From Planctomyces sp. SH-PL62 (GTDB taxonomy: Bacteria > Planctomycetota > Planctomycetia > Isosphaerales > Isosphaeraceae), in assembly GCF_001610895.1 (NCBI RefSeq), contig NZ_CP011273.1, positions 6,324,001 through 6,388,000 on the forward strand: a DNA stretch of 64,000 nucleotides. The letters are read 5' to 3'. The position numbers were made by a program, and so were the translations under genes. Below are positions 54,208 to 64,000 of this stretch, in pieces. Each line of letters starts with the position of its first letter. The first letter of the stretch is position 1. Below the pieces are notes generated by a model. It did no database searches. It had not been told where the DNA came from and worked only from the letters and a program-made list of their open reading frames with translations.

Positions 54208-55785
54208 ATGGCCGACGACCCCTTCTTGAAGAACCCCAACGTGGGGCGATGCCGGCTGATCTCCCGGATCGGCGAGGGGGGGATGGGGGTCGTCTATCGG
54301 GGCTGGCACGAGGACCTGGACCTGCCGGTCGCGGTCAAGTTCCTGCACCCGGATCGGGTGGCGGAAGGCCGGGGGGCGGATCGGTTCCTCCGCGAGGCGA
54401 GGCTCGCGGCGAGGCTGAACCATCCGGGCCTGGTGCGGGTCTTCGACTGCGGCCAGGTCGACGGGCGGTCGTACATCGTCATGGAGTATGTGGACGGCCA
54501 GGGGCTCGACGCCCACATCGCCGAGCGTCAGGCGGTGGGGGTGGACCGCTCGTTGCAGATCGCCGAGGAGGCGGCGCGGGCGCTCGCCGAGGCCTGGACG
54601 CAGGTGGGGGTGATCCACCGCGACGTCAAGCCGGCGAACATCCTGCTGACCTCCGGCGGCCAGGTGAAGCTGGCCGACCTGGGGCTGGCGAAGGTCGCCG
54701 AGACGGCCGCGGACTCCACCGACGCCACGATGGCGTTCGCCAGCCGGACCGAGGCCGGCACGTCGCTGGGGACGCCCGCGTACATGCCGCCGGAGCAGTT
54801 CCTCGACGCCGCCTCGGTCGACCTCCGGGCCGACGTCTACGCCCTGGGGGCGACGCTCTACCACATGCTCGCCGGCCGCCCCCCGTTCGAGGCCGACGGC
54901 CTCTTCGCCCTCCTTCGACTCATCGAGCGCGAGGACCCGCCGCCGCTCCCCCCGCACGTGCCGCTGGCCGTCGAGCAGCTTGTGGCCCGAATGATGGCGA
55001 AGAAGCCCGGCGACCGCCACCAGTCCTACGCCGAGCTGATCGACGACCTCCACGCCGCGCAGCGCCCGGCGGAGGCGAGCCCGCCGACCCCGACCCCGAC
55101 GCCCCGCCCGTCGCCGCGGAGCGGGGTCTCGGCGATCATCCCGGCGGCGAGGACGGCGGGAAGGGCGATCCACTCGGCCTCGCCGAGCGAGAACCGGGTG
55201 CTCCTGGTGGTGGACGTGCAGAACGACTTCTGCCCCGGCGGCGCGCTGGGCGTCCCCGGCGGCGACGAGCTGCCGGCGATCATCAACAAGCTCTCCCGGC
55301 GGTTCGCCCACGTCATCCTGACCCAGGACTGGCACCCCGAGGACCACCTCTCGTTCGCCTCGTCCCACCCCGGCGAGAAGCCCTTCGCGGCGATCGAGCT
55401 CCCCTACGGCCCCCAGGTCCTCTGGCCCGACCACTGCGTCCGCGACACGACCGGGGCCGAGTTCCACCCCGATCTGAAGGTGGAGAACTGCCAGCTGATC
55501 ATCCGCAAGGGCTACCACCGCGAGATCGACAGCTACTCCGCGTTCTTCGAGAACGACCGCTCCACTCCCACGGGCCTCGCCGGCTACCTCCGCGAGCGCG
55601 GGCTCAACCGGCTCTTCCTCGTGGGCCTGGCGACCGATTTCTGCGTGGCCTACTCCGCCCTGGACGCCCGCCGCCTGGGCTTCGAGGTCTCCGTCATCGA
55701 ATCCGCCTGCCGCGGCATCGACCTCGACGGGTCCCTGGAAGCCGCCTGGGAGCAGATGGAGGAGGCCGGCGTGACCCGGGCGTGA
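54208..55785 (+). CDS. Ser/Thr protein kinase fused to a nicotinamidase (PncA-like)
   Basis: One uninterrupted 525-residue ORF. Residues 15-285 are a PknB-type kinase: glycine loop IGEGGMGVVY (21-30), Lys44 in VAVK, HRDVKPAN (137-144, catalytic Asp139), DLG at 157-159 in place of DFG, and GTPAYMPPEQ. A Pro/Ser/Thr-rich linker spans about 286-328. Residues 331-525 match isochorismatase-fold nicotinamidases: Asp336 in VVDVQNDFCPGG, metal ligands Asp374, His376 and His380 in QDWHPEDH, Lys434 in IIRKGY, and Cys479 in TDFCVAYSALDARR. The D-K-C triad and metal site look complete. Nicotinamidase turns nicotinamide into nicotinate for NAD salvage. There is no transmembrane segment, so the protein is probably cytoplasmic. 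The linker has no methionine that would offer a clear separate start. Confidence 0.92.
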   Translation: MADDPFLKNPNVGRCRLISRIGEGGMGVVYRGWHEDLDLPVAVKFLHPDRVAEGRGADRFLREARLAARLNHPGLVRVFDCGQVDGRSYIVMEYVDGQGLDAHIAERQAVGVDRSLQIAEEAARALAEAWTQVGVIHRDVKPANILLTSGGQVKLADLGLAKVAETAADSTDATMAFASRTEAGTSLGTPAYMPPEQFLDAASVDLRADVYALGATLYHMLAGRPPFEADGLFALLRLIEREDPPPLPPHVPLAVEQLVARMMAKKPGDRHQSYAELIDDLHAAQRPAEASPPTPTPTPRPSPRSGVSAIIPAARTAGRAIHSASPSENRVLLVVDVQNDFCPGGALGVPGGDELPAIINKLSRRFAHVILTQDWHPEDHLSFASSHPGEKPFAAIELPYGPQVLWPDHCVRDTTGAEFHPDLKVENCQLIIRKGYHREIDSYSAFFENDRSTPTGLAGYLRERGLNRLFLVGLATDFCVAYSALDARRLGFEVSVIESACRGIDLDGSLEAAWEQMEEAGVTRA

Positions 55786-55989
55786 ACCGGCCCCGCCGCC
55801 CCCCGCGCCCTCGACGCCGGGAGGGGCCGTCGTCGGGCCTCGAATCGACCCGAAATCCGAGGGCTGGGCTTGCTTGTGCGGGGCCGGGGCGCTCGGCATA
55901 ATCGACCCGTCGATCGCCGGCGCGACGAACCCGACTCTCCGTCAACCGGGCGTCGCCGGCTTCCCTATTTCGGACTGCAGAGAAGCATC

Positions 55990-58530
<2,541 letters not shown>

Positions 58531-58633
58531 GGCCGCCCCCACCCTCCCCCGATCCCGCACCGCGCCCCCTCGCCGCGCCCGGAACCCGGCGCCGCGAGGG
58601 GGCGTTTCCGCGCGCCGACCGCCCGGATCGCCC

Positions 58634-58674
58634 TTGACCTCGCGGCCAACTGTACTAACATAGTTAATACAGTT
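58634..58674 (+). promoter_or_regulatory. Promoter with overlapping GntR/YtrA-type operator
   Basis: TTGACC (58634-58639) and TAACAT (58656-58661) with a 16-base spacer form a plausible promoter. Overlapping the -10 is a palindrome: AACTGTA (58648-58654), 13 bases, TACAGTT (58668-58674). YtrA-subfamily regulators bind sites of the same 13-base-spaced form, so this is very probably the autoregulatory operator of the adjoining regulator gene. Confidence 0.8.
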
Positions 58675-58690
58675 ACCGAGAGGAGGCGGC

Positions 58691-59095
58691 ATGCAGTACG
58701 AGATCAGCGGCGCGAGCCGCCTGCCGATCTACCAGCAACTGGCCCGGCAGGTGCGCGAGGGGATCGCCCGGGGGGACCTGAAACCCCAGGACCAGCTCCC
58801 CTCGGTGCGGCAGATGTCGCGAGACCTGGTGGTCAACCCGAACACCGTGGCCCGCGCGTATACCGAGCTGGAGCGCGAAGGCCTGGTGACGAACCGCCCC
58901 GGGCGCGGCGTGTTCGTCGCCGAGCCCCGCGCCGACCTGACCAGGGACGCGCGCCGGAAGCGGCTGACCGAGTCCCTCGACCGGCTGCTGACGGAGGCGG
59001 TGAACCTGGGCTTCTCGGAGGACGAGGTCGCGCGGCTCGTGGCGACGCGATCCCGGCGGTTCCGCTGGAATCCGCCCAAGCCGACCCCGAAATGA
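58691..59095 (+). CDS. GntR family regulator, YtrA subfamily
   Basis: A 134-residue protein. The winged helix-turn-helix covers residues 10-75 (LPIYQQLARQVREGIARGDL, SVRQMSRDLVVNPNTVARAY, ELEREGLVTNRPGRGVFVAE). Only a short helical C-terminus follows, as expected for the YtrA subfamily, which regulates adjacent ABC transporters. AGAGGAGG directly precedes ATG 58691. The four genes through 62264 are closely spaced or overlapping. The palindrome at 58648-58674 should be its binding site; a ligand is not evident. Confidence 0.92.
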   Translation: MQYEISGASRLPIYQQLARQVREGIARGDLKPQDQLPSVRQMSRDLVVNPNTVARAYTELEREGLVTNRPGRGVFVAEPRADLTRDARRKRLTESLDRLLTEAVNLGFSEDEVARLVATRSRRFRWNPPKPTPK

Positions 59096-59116
59096 AATGA
59101 GCGGAGGGACCCGGCC

Positions 59117-60073
59117 ATGACGTACGCGATCGAGACCGATCGCCTGACGAAGGATTACGGCGCCCGGCGGGTCGTCGACGGCCTCGCCCTGCGCGTCCCG
59201 ACCGGGAGCGTCTACGGGTTCCTGGGCCGCAACGGGGCCGGCAAATCGACGACGATCAAGATGCTTTTGGGGATGGTCCAGCCCACCTTCGGGCGGGTGG
59301 AGCTGCTGGGGCATGAGCTCTCGACGCTCGCCCCGGCGGTCCGCGAACGCATCGCCTACCTTGCGGAAGGGCAGCCGCTCTACGGCTGGATGACCGTCGC
59401 CGAGGCCTCGCGATTCGCCCGCGCCTTCCACCCCGACCGGTGGGACCAGCGGATGCTCGACCAGATCCTCGACCACTTCGAGATCCCCGCGCGGGCGAAG
59501 GTCCGCCGGCTGTCGAACGGCCAGCGCGGCAACCTCGCCCTGGCGCTGGCCATCGCCCCGGACCCCGACCTGCTGATCCTCGACGACCCTACGCTGGGGC
59601 TCGACACGGTCGCCCGCCACGACTTCCTGCTGTCGCTGATCCACCTGGTCCAGCGCGAGGGGCGGACGATCCTCTTCAGCTCGCACATCCTGGCCGACGT
59701 GGAGCGCGTGGCCGACCGCGTGGGCATCCTCGTCGACGGCGTGCTCCGCGTCGACTGCCCCACCGATCGCTTCAAGGAGGCGGTGAGCAAGGTCGTCCTG
59801 GAGTTCGCGGGGAGGCCGCCGGCGTTCCCCGGCTGCACCGGGCTCGTCCAGGCGTGGGAGGTCGGCCGCCGGCTGGAACTGGTGGTCGTGGACTTCGGCG
59901 AAGACCAGCGCCGGGTGGTGGAATCGCTCGCCCCGCTCTCCTGGGACGTGGCGGCGCTGAGCCTGGAAGACGCGTTCGTCGCCTACACGCGAGGGCCCCG
60001 GCGGTCGCTCCCCGTCTTCGACGACGGCCCGCCCGAGGCCCCCGCGGCCGTCGTCGATCGGGGGGCCGCATGA
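59117..60073 (+). CDS. ABC transporter ATP-binding protein
   Basis: A 318-residue ATPase: Walker A GRNGAGKST, signature LSNGQRGNLALALA, Walker B LLILDDPTLGLD (with Asp where the catalytic Glu usually stands), and H-loop FSSHILADVE. It resembles YtrB/CcmA-type exporters controlled by YtrA regulators. It starts 21 bases after the regulator gene, and its stop overlaps the next gene's ATG as ATGA at 60070-60073. The Glu-to-Asp change at Walker B could slow hydrolysis. The transported compound is unknown. Confidence 0.93.
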   Translation: MTYAIETDRLTKDYGARRVVDGLALRVPTGSVYGFLGRNGAGKSTTIKMLLGMVQPTFGRVELLGHELSTLAPAVRERIAYLAEGQPLYGWMTVAEASRFARAFHPDRWDQRMLDQILDHFEIPARAKVRRLSNGQRGNLALALAIAPDPDLLILDDPTLGLDTVARHDFLLSLIHLVQREGRTILFSSHILADVERVADRVGILVDGVLRVDCPTDRFKEAVSKVVLEFAGRPPAFPGCTGLVQAWEVGRRLELVVVDFGEDQRRVVESLAPLSWDVAALSLEDAFVAYTRGPRRSLPVFDDGPPEAPAAVVDRGAA

Positions 60074-61560
60074 GCATGAACACGCGCAAGTCTTCGCTGC
60101 CGGGTGGCCTCGTCACCGCCGCCGTCCTCGCGACCGGCTTCGGCACCGTCTGGTTCGCCCTCGCGGCATGGCTGGGGACCAGCGTCTTCGAGGCGAGCTG
60201 GGCGAAGGTCCGGCTCCCTCGCGAGATGCTCGTCGTCGCCCTCGACGGCGAGCCGCTCATCATGAGCCAGCCAATGGACGACCTGTCGCAGACGACATAT
60301 CGCGACCTGAACGGCGTGTCCCGCGACGGGGATGAGCTGAGACAGCTTCCATCGACCCCGATCTACGGCGAAGGGAGTTTCGCCGGCCCCCCGACGACAT
60401 CCTCGCGGCCGACCTGGCCGGACCGGGTGAAGGTCTTCCGCAACGAGTCCAAACCGGCCGAACTCTGGTACTTCGTCCACGACGGCGAGCCCGACGGCTC
60501 CGGCGTATTCGTCGGTTACGAGCGTGTGAGCAACCGTCGGATCGGCCACATCGGCCTGGCCGGCTTCCGCGAGGGTCCGCCCCCGCCTGAGGAGCGGATC
60601 CCGGTGAGCGGACGGGCGGTCATGGGGTATGCCTACTGGAGTTCCCTGCCGATCCTGGCCGCCTACCCGAGGAGTCTGGATCGTTATCGCACATTCCCCG
60701 GCGACCTCTCCCCGGATCTCGTCCACGTCCCTTCCGGGAACGCCCTGCGCGTCGTCGACCTCGGAACGCGGAAGGTCGCGACGGTCTTCGAGGCCTCGGA
60801 GCCGATCGTCGCGGTCGGCGTGCCGGCCATCGGCATGTATAACGGGGGGAGCAAGGCCGACTGGGAACGTCCGGTCCTCGTGCGGACGGCGAGCCGGATC
60901 CACAAGCTCGACCACCGGTACAAGCACCTGGGGGCGTTCGACGTCCCAGGCGACGTCCCCCCCGGCACCCTCCTCTCCTGGTATGAGACGAAGGACGGCC
61001 GGTCCACGGTCGTCGCCGTTCGGGCGGCGACGGACCAGGGAATATTCGGCGTGGCCGAGAGGGACGAGCGCATCGACCGGCTGTCGCCCGACGGCGGCAT
61101 CCAGGAGACGCTCGACGTCGCCTTGAAAACCGGAATCGAGCGGCGGGAGGGATGGCAGGAGTCCGCCGTGATCGCGCTCGCCCTGCCGACGCCCGCGCCG
61201 ATGGCCGCGGTCGGCTGGCTGACCTTGGGACCGGCAGCGGCGCCGGGGCGAGCGGCCCAGATGAGGCGCTTGCTGCCCGCCCTGGCGGCGGTCCTGGCCT
61301 TCGCGTTCCTCCTGGCCGCGGCGGCCTGGCGGCGGGGCCGCGGGTTTGGACTCTCCGGGCGCGAGCGAGCGGCGTGGGCGGCCTTCGTTTTGAGCTTCGG
61401 CCTGCCGGCCTTCGTCGGCTTCCTGCTCCATCGTTCCTGGCCGGCCCGGGTCCCCTGCCCGCGTTGCCGGGCGCGATCCCCCCGCGACCGCGACGCCTGT
61501 CTGGAATGCGGGGCGCCCTTCCCGGCCCCGGCCCTGCTCGGAACCGAAATCTTCGCCTGA
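60070..61560 (+). CDS. Membrane protein with large extracytoplasmic domain and C-terminal zinc ribbon, unknown function
   Basis: A 496-residue protein. A first hydrophobic helix (about residues 12-35) is followed by about 350 residues of beta-rich soluble domain (WYFVHDGEPDGSGVF; KVATVFEASEPIVAVGVPAI). Two more helices lie near 405-420 and 435-450, and a tail bears CPRCRARS-RDRDACLECG, a double CxxC zinc ribbon. No family recognised. It overlaps the ATPase gene by four bases and is followed 23 bases later by the permease, so it is probably an integral part of this transporter, perhaps a sensing or accessory subunit. Confidence 0.8.
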   Translation: MSMNTRKSSLPGGLVTAAVLATGFGTVWFALAAWLGTSVFEASWAKVRLPREMLVVALDGEPLIMSQPMDDLSQTTYRDLNGVSRDGDELRQLPSTPIYGEGSFAGPPTTSSRPTWPDRVKVFRNESKPAELWYFVHDGEPDGSGVFVGYERVSNRRIGHIGLAGFREGPPPPEERIPVSGRAVMGYAYWSSLPILAAYPRSLDRYRTFPGDLSPDLVHVPSGNALRVVDLGTRKVATVFEASEPIVAVGVPAIGMYNGGSKADWERPVLVRTASRIHKLDHRYKHLGAFDVPGDVPPGTLLSWYETKDGRSTVVAVRAATDQGIFGVAERDERIDRLSPDGGIQETLDVALKTGIERREGWQESAVIALALPTPAPMAAVGWLTLGPAAAPGRAAQMRRLLPALAAVLAFAFLLAAAAWRRGRGFGLSGRERAAWAAFVLSFGLPAFVGFLLHRSWPARVPCPRCRARSPRDRDACLECGAPFPAPALLGTEIFA

Positions 61561-61583
61561 GGCGACCACTGCGGGAGACGACC

Positions 61584-62264
61584 ATGATCCTGGCCCTCGT
61601 TCGGAAGGAATGGCGCGAGACGCGGGCGTTTGTCGCCCTGGCGCTGGCCCTCTTCCTGGTGTACGCGAACAACCTGACGGGGCTGGGAGGCCCCGTGCTC
61701 CGGGCCGCCGCGAACCTGATTCCCGGGATGGGGGGCCCGACGCCCGAGGTGCCGTTCGTGCAGGGCAACTTCGGCTCGATGCTGTTCTTCATCGGCGGTC
61801 TGCTGGCGATCGCCCTGGGCTTCCGGCAGTCGGCCTGGGAGCCCAGCCAGGGCACGGCGCTCTACCTGCTTCATCTGCCGTTGCCGCGCCGGACGATCGT
61901 CCTGACGAAGCTGCTGACAGGCGTCGGCCTGCTGCTGGCGTGCGGCCTGGCGCCGATCCTGCTGTACGGCGCGTGGGCCGCGACGCCGAGGACGCACCCC
62001 GGCCCGTTCGCGTGGTCGATGACCGGCGAGGCGTTCCGGGTCTGGGCCGTGCTGCCGCTCGTCTACCTCGGCGCGTTCGCCAGCGGCCTCCGCCCGGCGC
62101 GCTGGTTCGGCTCGCGGCTGCTGCCGCTGGCGGCGGTCGCCCTCCCCGCCTCGATCGCCGCCCTCGCGCCGAACTGGCGTCTGATCGGCCTGCCGACCCT
62201 GGCGCTCGCGGCCGCGGCGTTCGTGGTCGTCATCCTCCGGGAGGCCGAGACGCGGGATTATTGA
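61584..62264 (+). CDS. ABC transporter permease
   Basis: A 226-residue protein with six hydrophobic segments, beginning MILALVRKEWRETRAFVALA, the usual start of ABC-2 type permeases. LLHLPLPRRTIVLTKLLTG is the conserved cytoplasmic coupling segment. GGGAG precedes ATG 61584. It is last in the regulator-ATPase-zinc ribbon-permease operon and should form the membrane channel with the ATPase at 59117. The substrate is unknown. Confidence 0.85.
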   Translation: MILALVRKEWRETRAFVALALALFLVYANNLTGLGGPVLRAAANLIPGMGGPTPEVPFVQGNFGSMLFFIGGLLAIALGFRQSAWEPSQGTALYLLHLPLPRRTIVLTKLLTGVGLLLACGLAPILLYGAWAATPRTHPGPFAWSMTGEAFRVWAVLPLVYLGAFASGLRPARWFGSRLLPLAAVALPASIAALAPNWRLIGLPTLALAAAAFVVVILREAETRDY

Positions 62265-62617
62265 GGGCGGCTCCGGAAAGCCACTCACGGGTAAGGTGCT
62301 GGCACCCCTCCCTTTCAGCCTCTTGGTGCTCTTGCAATCCCCGAAAGTCGTACCGCCAAGCATCCTTCTCCCCTTGTGGGGGAAGTCGGCCGAAAGCCGG
62401 ATACGGGGGAATCCCACCAGCTTCCGGTCGCGCGTCCCCTCATCCGTCGCGGCGCCTCGTCCCGCGAGAGGAGCAGGATGAACACGTGCTCGCATTCTGG
62501 TATTTCCGACAGAGCGGAGAGAAGCGATGGGCCTCGTCCAGACTTCTGAGCGACAGGACGAGGCCCCAGGCGGCCGGGATGATCTCGACGATCCCGGCCG
62601 CGTCCGCCGAGAGCCCG
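62265..62617. other. Intergenic region with inverted dispersed repeats
   Basis: These 353 bases contain no credible gene. Copies D (62363-62410, plus) and E (62435-62478, minus) of the same repeat family as at 50037-50214 face each other here and could terminate the ABC operon and the convergent acyltransferase gene. Confidence 0.6.
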
Positions 62618-63817
62618 CTAACCGACCGAAGGCAGGAGGCTGGGCGCCCCACACGGCGTCGGCGCCGTGGAGGAGGGAGGGGGCGAATGAAACCGGCGTC
62701 GGAGGGTCGCCATCACCGGCTTCTCGAAATAGAAGGTGGTGGCGGTCGCCAGGATGATCGACGCCGCAATCGCCAGCGCGATGGAAACGATCGGCGAGAG
62801 CCCATACCTCTGCGCGTTGTAGATGATATGAAACCCCAGGACCGAATGATTCAAATACAACGAATAAGAGATGGCCCCCAGGAACACCGGAACCTTCCAT
62901 CGAAGGACGCCGAGCCGCCCATTCGTGGCCAGCATGACGATAAGCGCCAACACGGCTCCAACGACCAGCTCCTTGCCGGCCTCGTGGCGAGCCGGATCCT
63001 GAGTGTAGGTCGCGAAGAGGCTCAGCACGGCGACGACGACGTAGGCGGGGCGGGGCGTCTCTCGCATTTTGTAGATGAGCACACCGACCAGCATGTAATG
63101 GATGTAGTCGAGCGCCAGGGCGGATCTCAACCAGGGCGACACGGGATTCGGCCGGTAGCGGCAGCAGAGCCCGTCGATCGCGCCGATCACCACGAGGCCG
63201 CAGAGCATCGGGACGATCCAGTCGAGCTTCTTGTAGAAGAGAAGCAGTAGCACGACGACGTAAAACGTCATTTCCAGGCCGAGCGTCCAGTAAGTGCCGC
63301 TGAGCGACGCGATATGAAACCAGCCCTGGACCATCGAAACGTCGGCCGCGGCCCGGCGGAAGAGGCGGCCCCAGCCGATGAATTCTCTTGGGCCCGGCGT
63401 CAGCGCGATCAGGAGCACGACGAACAGCAGGGATGCCCAGTAGGCCGGGTAGAGCCGGATGAAGCGGGACTTCGCGAAGTCAAGGGGATCCCGCTTGCGC
63501 TCGACGCTCATCAAGACCACGAATCCGCTGATCAGGAAGAAGAGCTGGACTCCATACATCCCATATTGGAACGAGAAAGGGAGAGGCGCATTGTAGGAGA
63601 AGAAGTCTCGATAACACGTCGTGTAATGATAGAAGACGACCGCGATGGCGGCGATTCCCCGCAGGCCATCCAGATCGTGGATCCGCATCCCCTTCGGCTT
63701 CGCTTCGAGCGGCGCGACGATGGACGCGGAGGGCGTCGCCGTGAGACTCGCGGCGAGTCTCGTGGGCTCGCCATCGGATTCGCTCAGCGGGATCGCTCGC
63801 TTATTTTGGATTTCCAC
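62618..63817 (-). CDS. Acyltransferase-3 family membrane protein
   Basis: A 399-residue protein with about ten hydrophobic segments. The family motif appears as IHDLDGLRGIAAIAVVFYHY, with catalytic His, and the conserved arginine segment DFAKSRFIRLYPAYW. Members O-acetylate or otherwise acylate sugars of surface polysaccharides, lipids or peptidoglycan. The start is probably GTG 63817; an internal ATG at about 63688 just before the first motif is possible. The roughly 180 bases to the window edge hold no recognisable gene. Confidence 0.9.
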   Translation of the reverse strand: MEIQNKRAIPLSESDGEPTRLAASLTATPSASIVAPLEAKPKGMRIHDLDGLRGIAAIAVVFYHYTTCYRDFFSYNAPLPFSFQYGMYGVQLFFLISGFVVLMSVERKRDPLDFAKSRFIRLYPAYWASLLFVVLLIALTPGPREFIGWGRLFRRAAADVSMVQGWFHIASLSGTYWTLGLEMTFYVVVLLLLFYKKLDWIVPMLCGLVVIGAIDGLCCRYRPNPVSPWLRSALALDYIHYMLVGVLIYKMRETPRPAYVVVAVLSLFATYTQDPARHEAGKELVVGAVLALIVMLATNGRLGVLRWKVPVFLGAISYSLYLNHSVLGFHIIYNAQRYGLSPIVSIALAIAASIILATATTFYFEKPVMATLRRRFHSPPPSSTAPTPCGAPSLLPSVG

Positions 63818-64000
63818 CGGTCTCTGGGCCTCTAATCTCCGGCGTCGTCATCTCTTTGGGCGAAGACGGACGCGTTCGCCCTCGACCCTGGCTCGACATC
63901 TCCCCCATAACGTCCCCCTCCGAATATTGGACCGTCGTACTGGGCGATTCCTTGCACGAACGACTCGATTCAGCATTGCACCGATTATCAGGATCACCAT

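Overview
The window is high-GC DNA and most likely comes from a planctomycete, probably Isosphaeraceae-like. That assignment is an inference from gene content. It rests on three DUF1559 pseudopilin-like proteins with the FTLIE prepilin motif, a PVC-type CxxCH/HEAT membrane-dehydrogenase protein, a secreted metalloprotease with a LEDRRL N-terminal sorting motif, an Asp-rich secreted hydrolase repertoire, and an ECF sigma/anti-sigma pair beside a trypsin/PDZ protein. I see no rRNA, tRNA, CRISPR array or intact insertion sequence.

Layout. 1-3032 (-): CxxCH/HEAT protein running off the left edge. 3332-5574 (+): secreted leucine-rich-repeat protein overlapping a PiT phosphate transporter. 5693-9699: small membrane peptide (-) and a 1,114-residue secreted glycosidase-like protein (+). 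9934-15051 (+): ECF sigma factor, zinc-finger anti-sigma factor, degenerate trypsin/PDZ protein with a C-tract frameshift, and a polysaccharide flippase. 15324-17463 (+): lipoprotein, DUF1559 pseudopilin, and a small secreted protein whose signal peptide carries a stop codon. 17522-18865 (-): SpoIIE/RsbU-type phosphatase. 19135-21217 (+): thioredoxin-TPR protein, rpe and a TPR protein. 21282-28714: GH-A-like protein, GH127-family protein, alkaline-phosphatase-superfamily phosphodiesterase and neutral ceramidase-like protein, all with export signals. 28926-32042: two DUF1559 proteins flanking two small exported proteins. 32418-36155: M61 peptidase, GNAT protein and convergent phoU. 36455-40566 (-): Ala/Pro-rich exported protein and guaB. 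40930-47173: exported helical protein (+), then small membrane protein, P1B ATPase, serine hydrolase and aminotransferase (all -). 47478-49916 (-): metalloprotease with a seven-repeat C-terminal propeller-like domain. 50337-53048: di-haem cytochrome/propeller protein (+) and an mrr-type restriction endonuclease gene (-), each carrying a frameshift. 53507-58530 (+): DUF1003 protein, a Ser/Thr kinase fused to a nicotinamidase, and a membrane pyrophosphatase. 58691-62264 (+): YtrA-like GntR regulator with a clear palindromic operator, ABC ATPase, zinc-ribbon membrane protein and permease. 62618-63817 (-): acyltransferase-3 protein.

The most unusual item is the single-ORF kinase-nicotinamidase fusion at 54208-55785. 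Catalytic residues of both enzymes look intact, which suggests phosphorylation-linked control of NAD salvage. Other items of note are the GntR operator and its four-gene ABC operon, the 7 x 37-residue repeat domain on a metalloprotease, a trypsin-fold protein that has lost its His and Asp, and three independent homopolymer indels (two C6 tracts, one A4 tract) that break otherwise well-conserved reading frames. The indels could be assembly errors, pseudogenes or phase-variable sites. A family of palindrome-forming intergenic repeats occurs at about 34.3, 50.1 and 62.4 kb.
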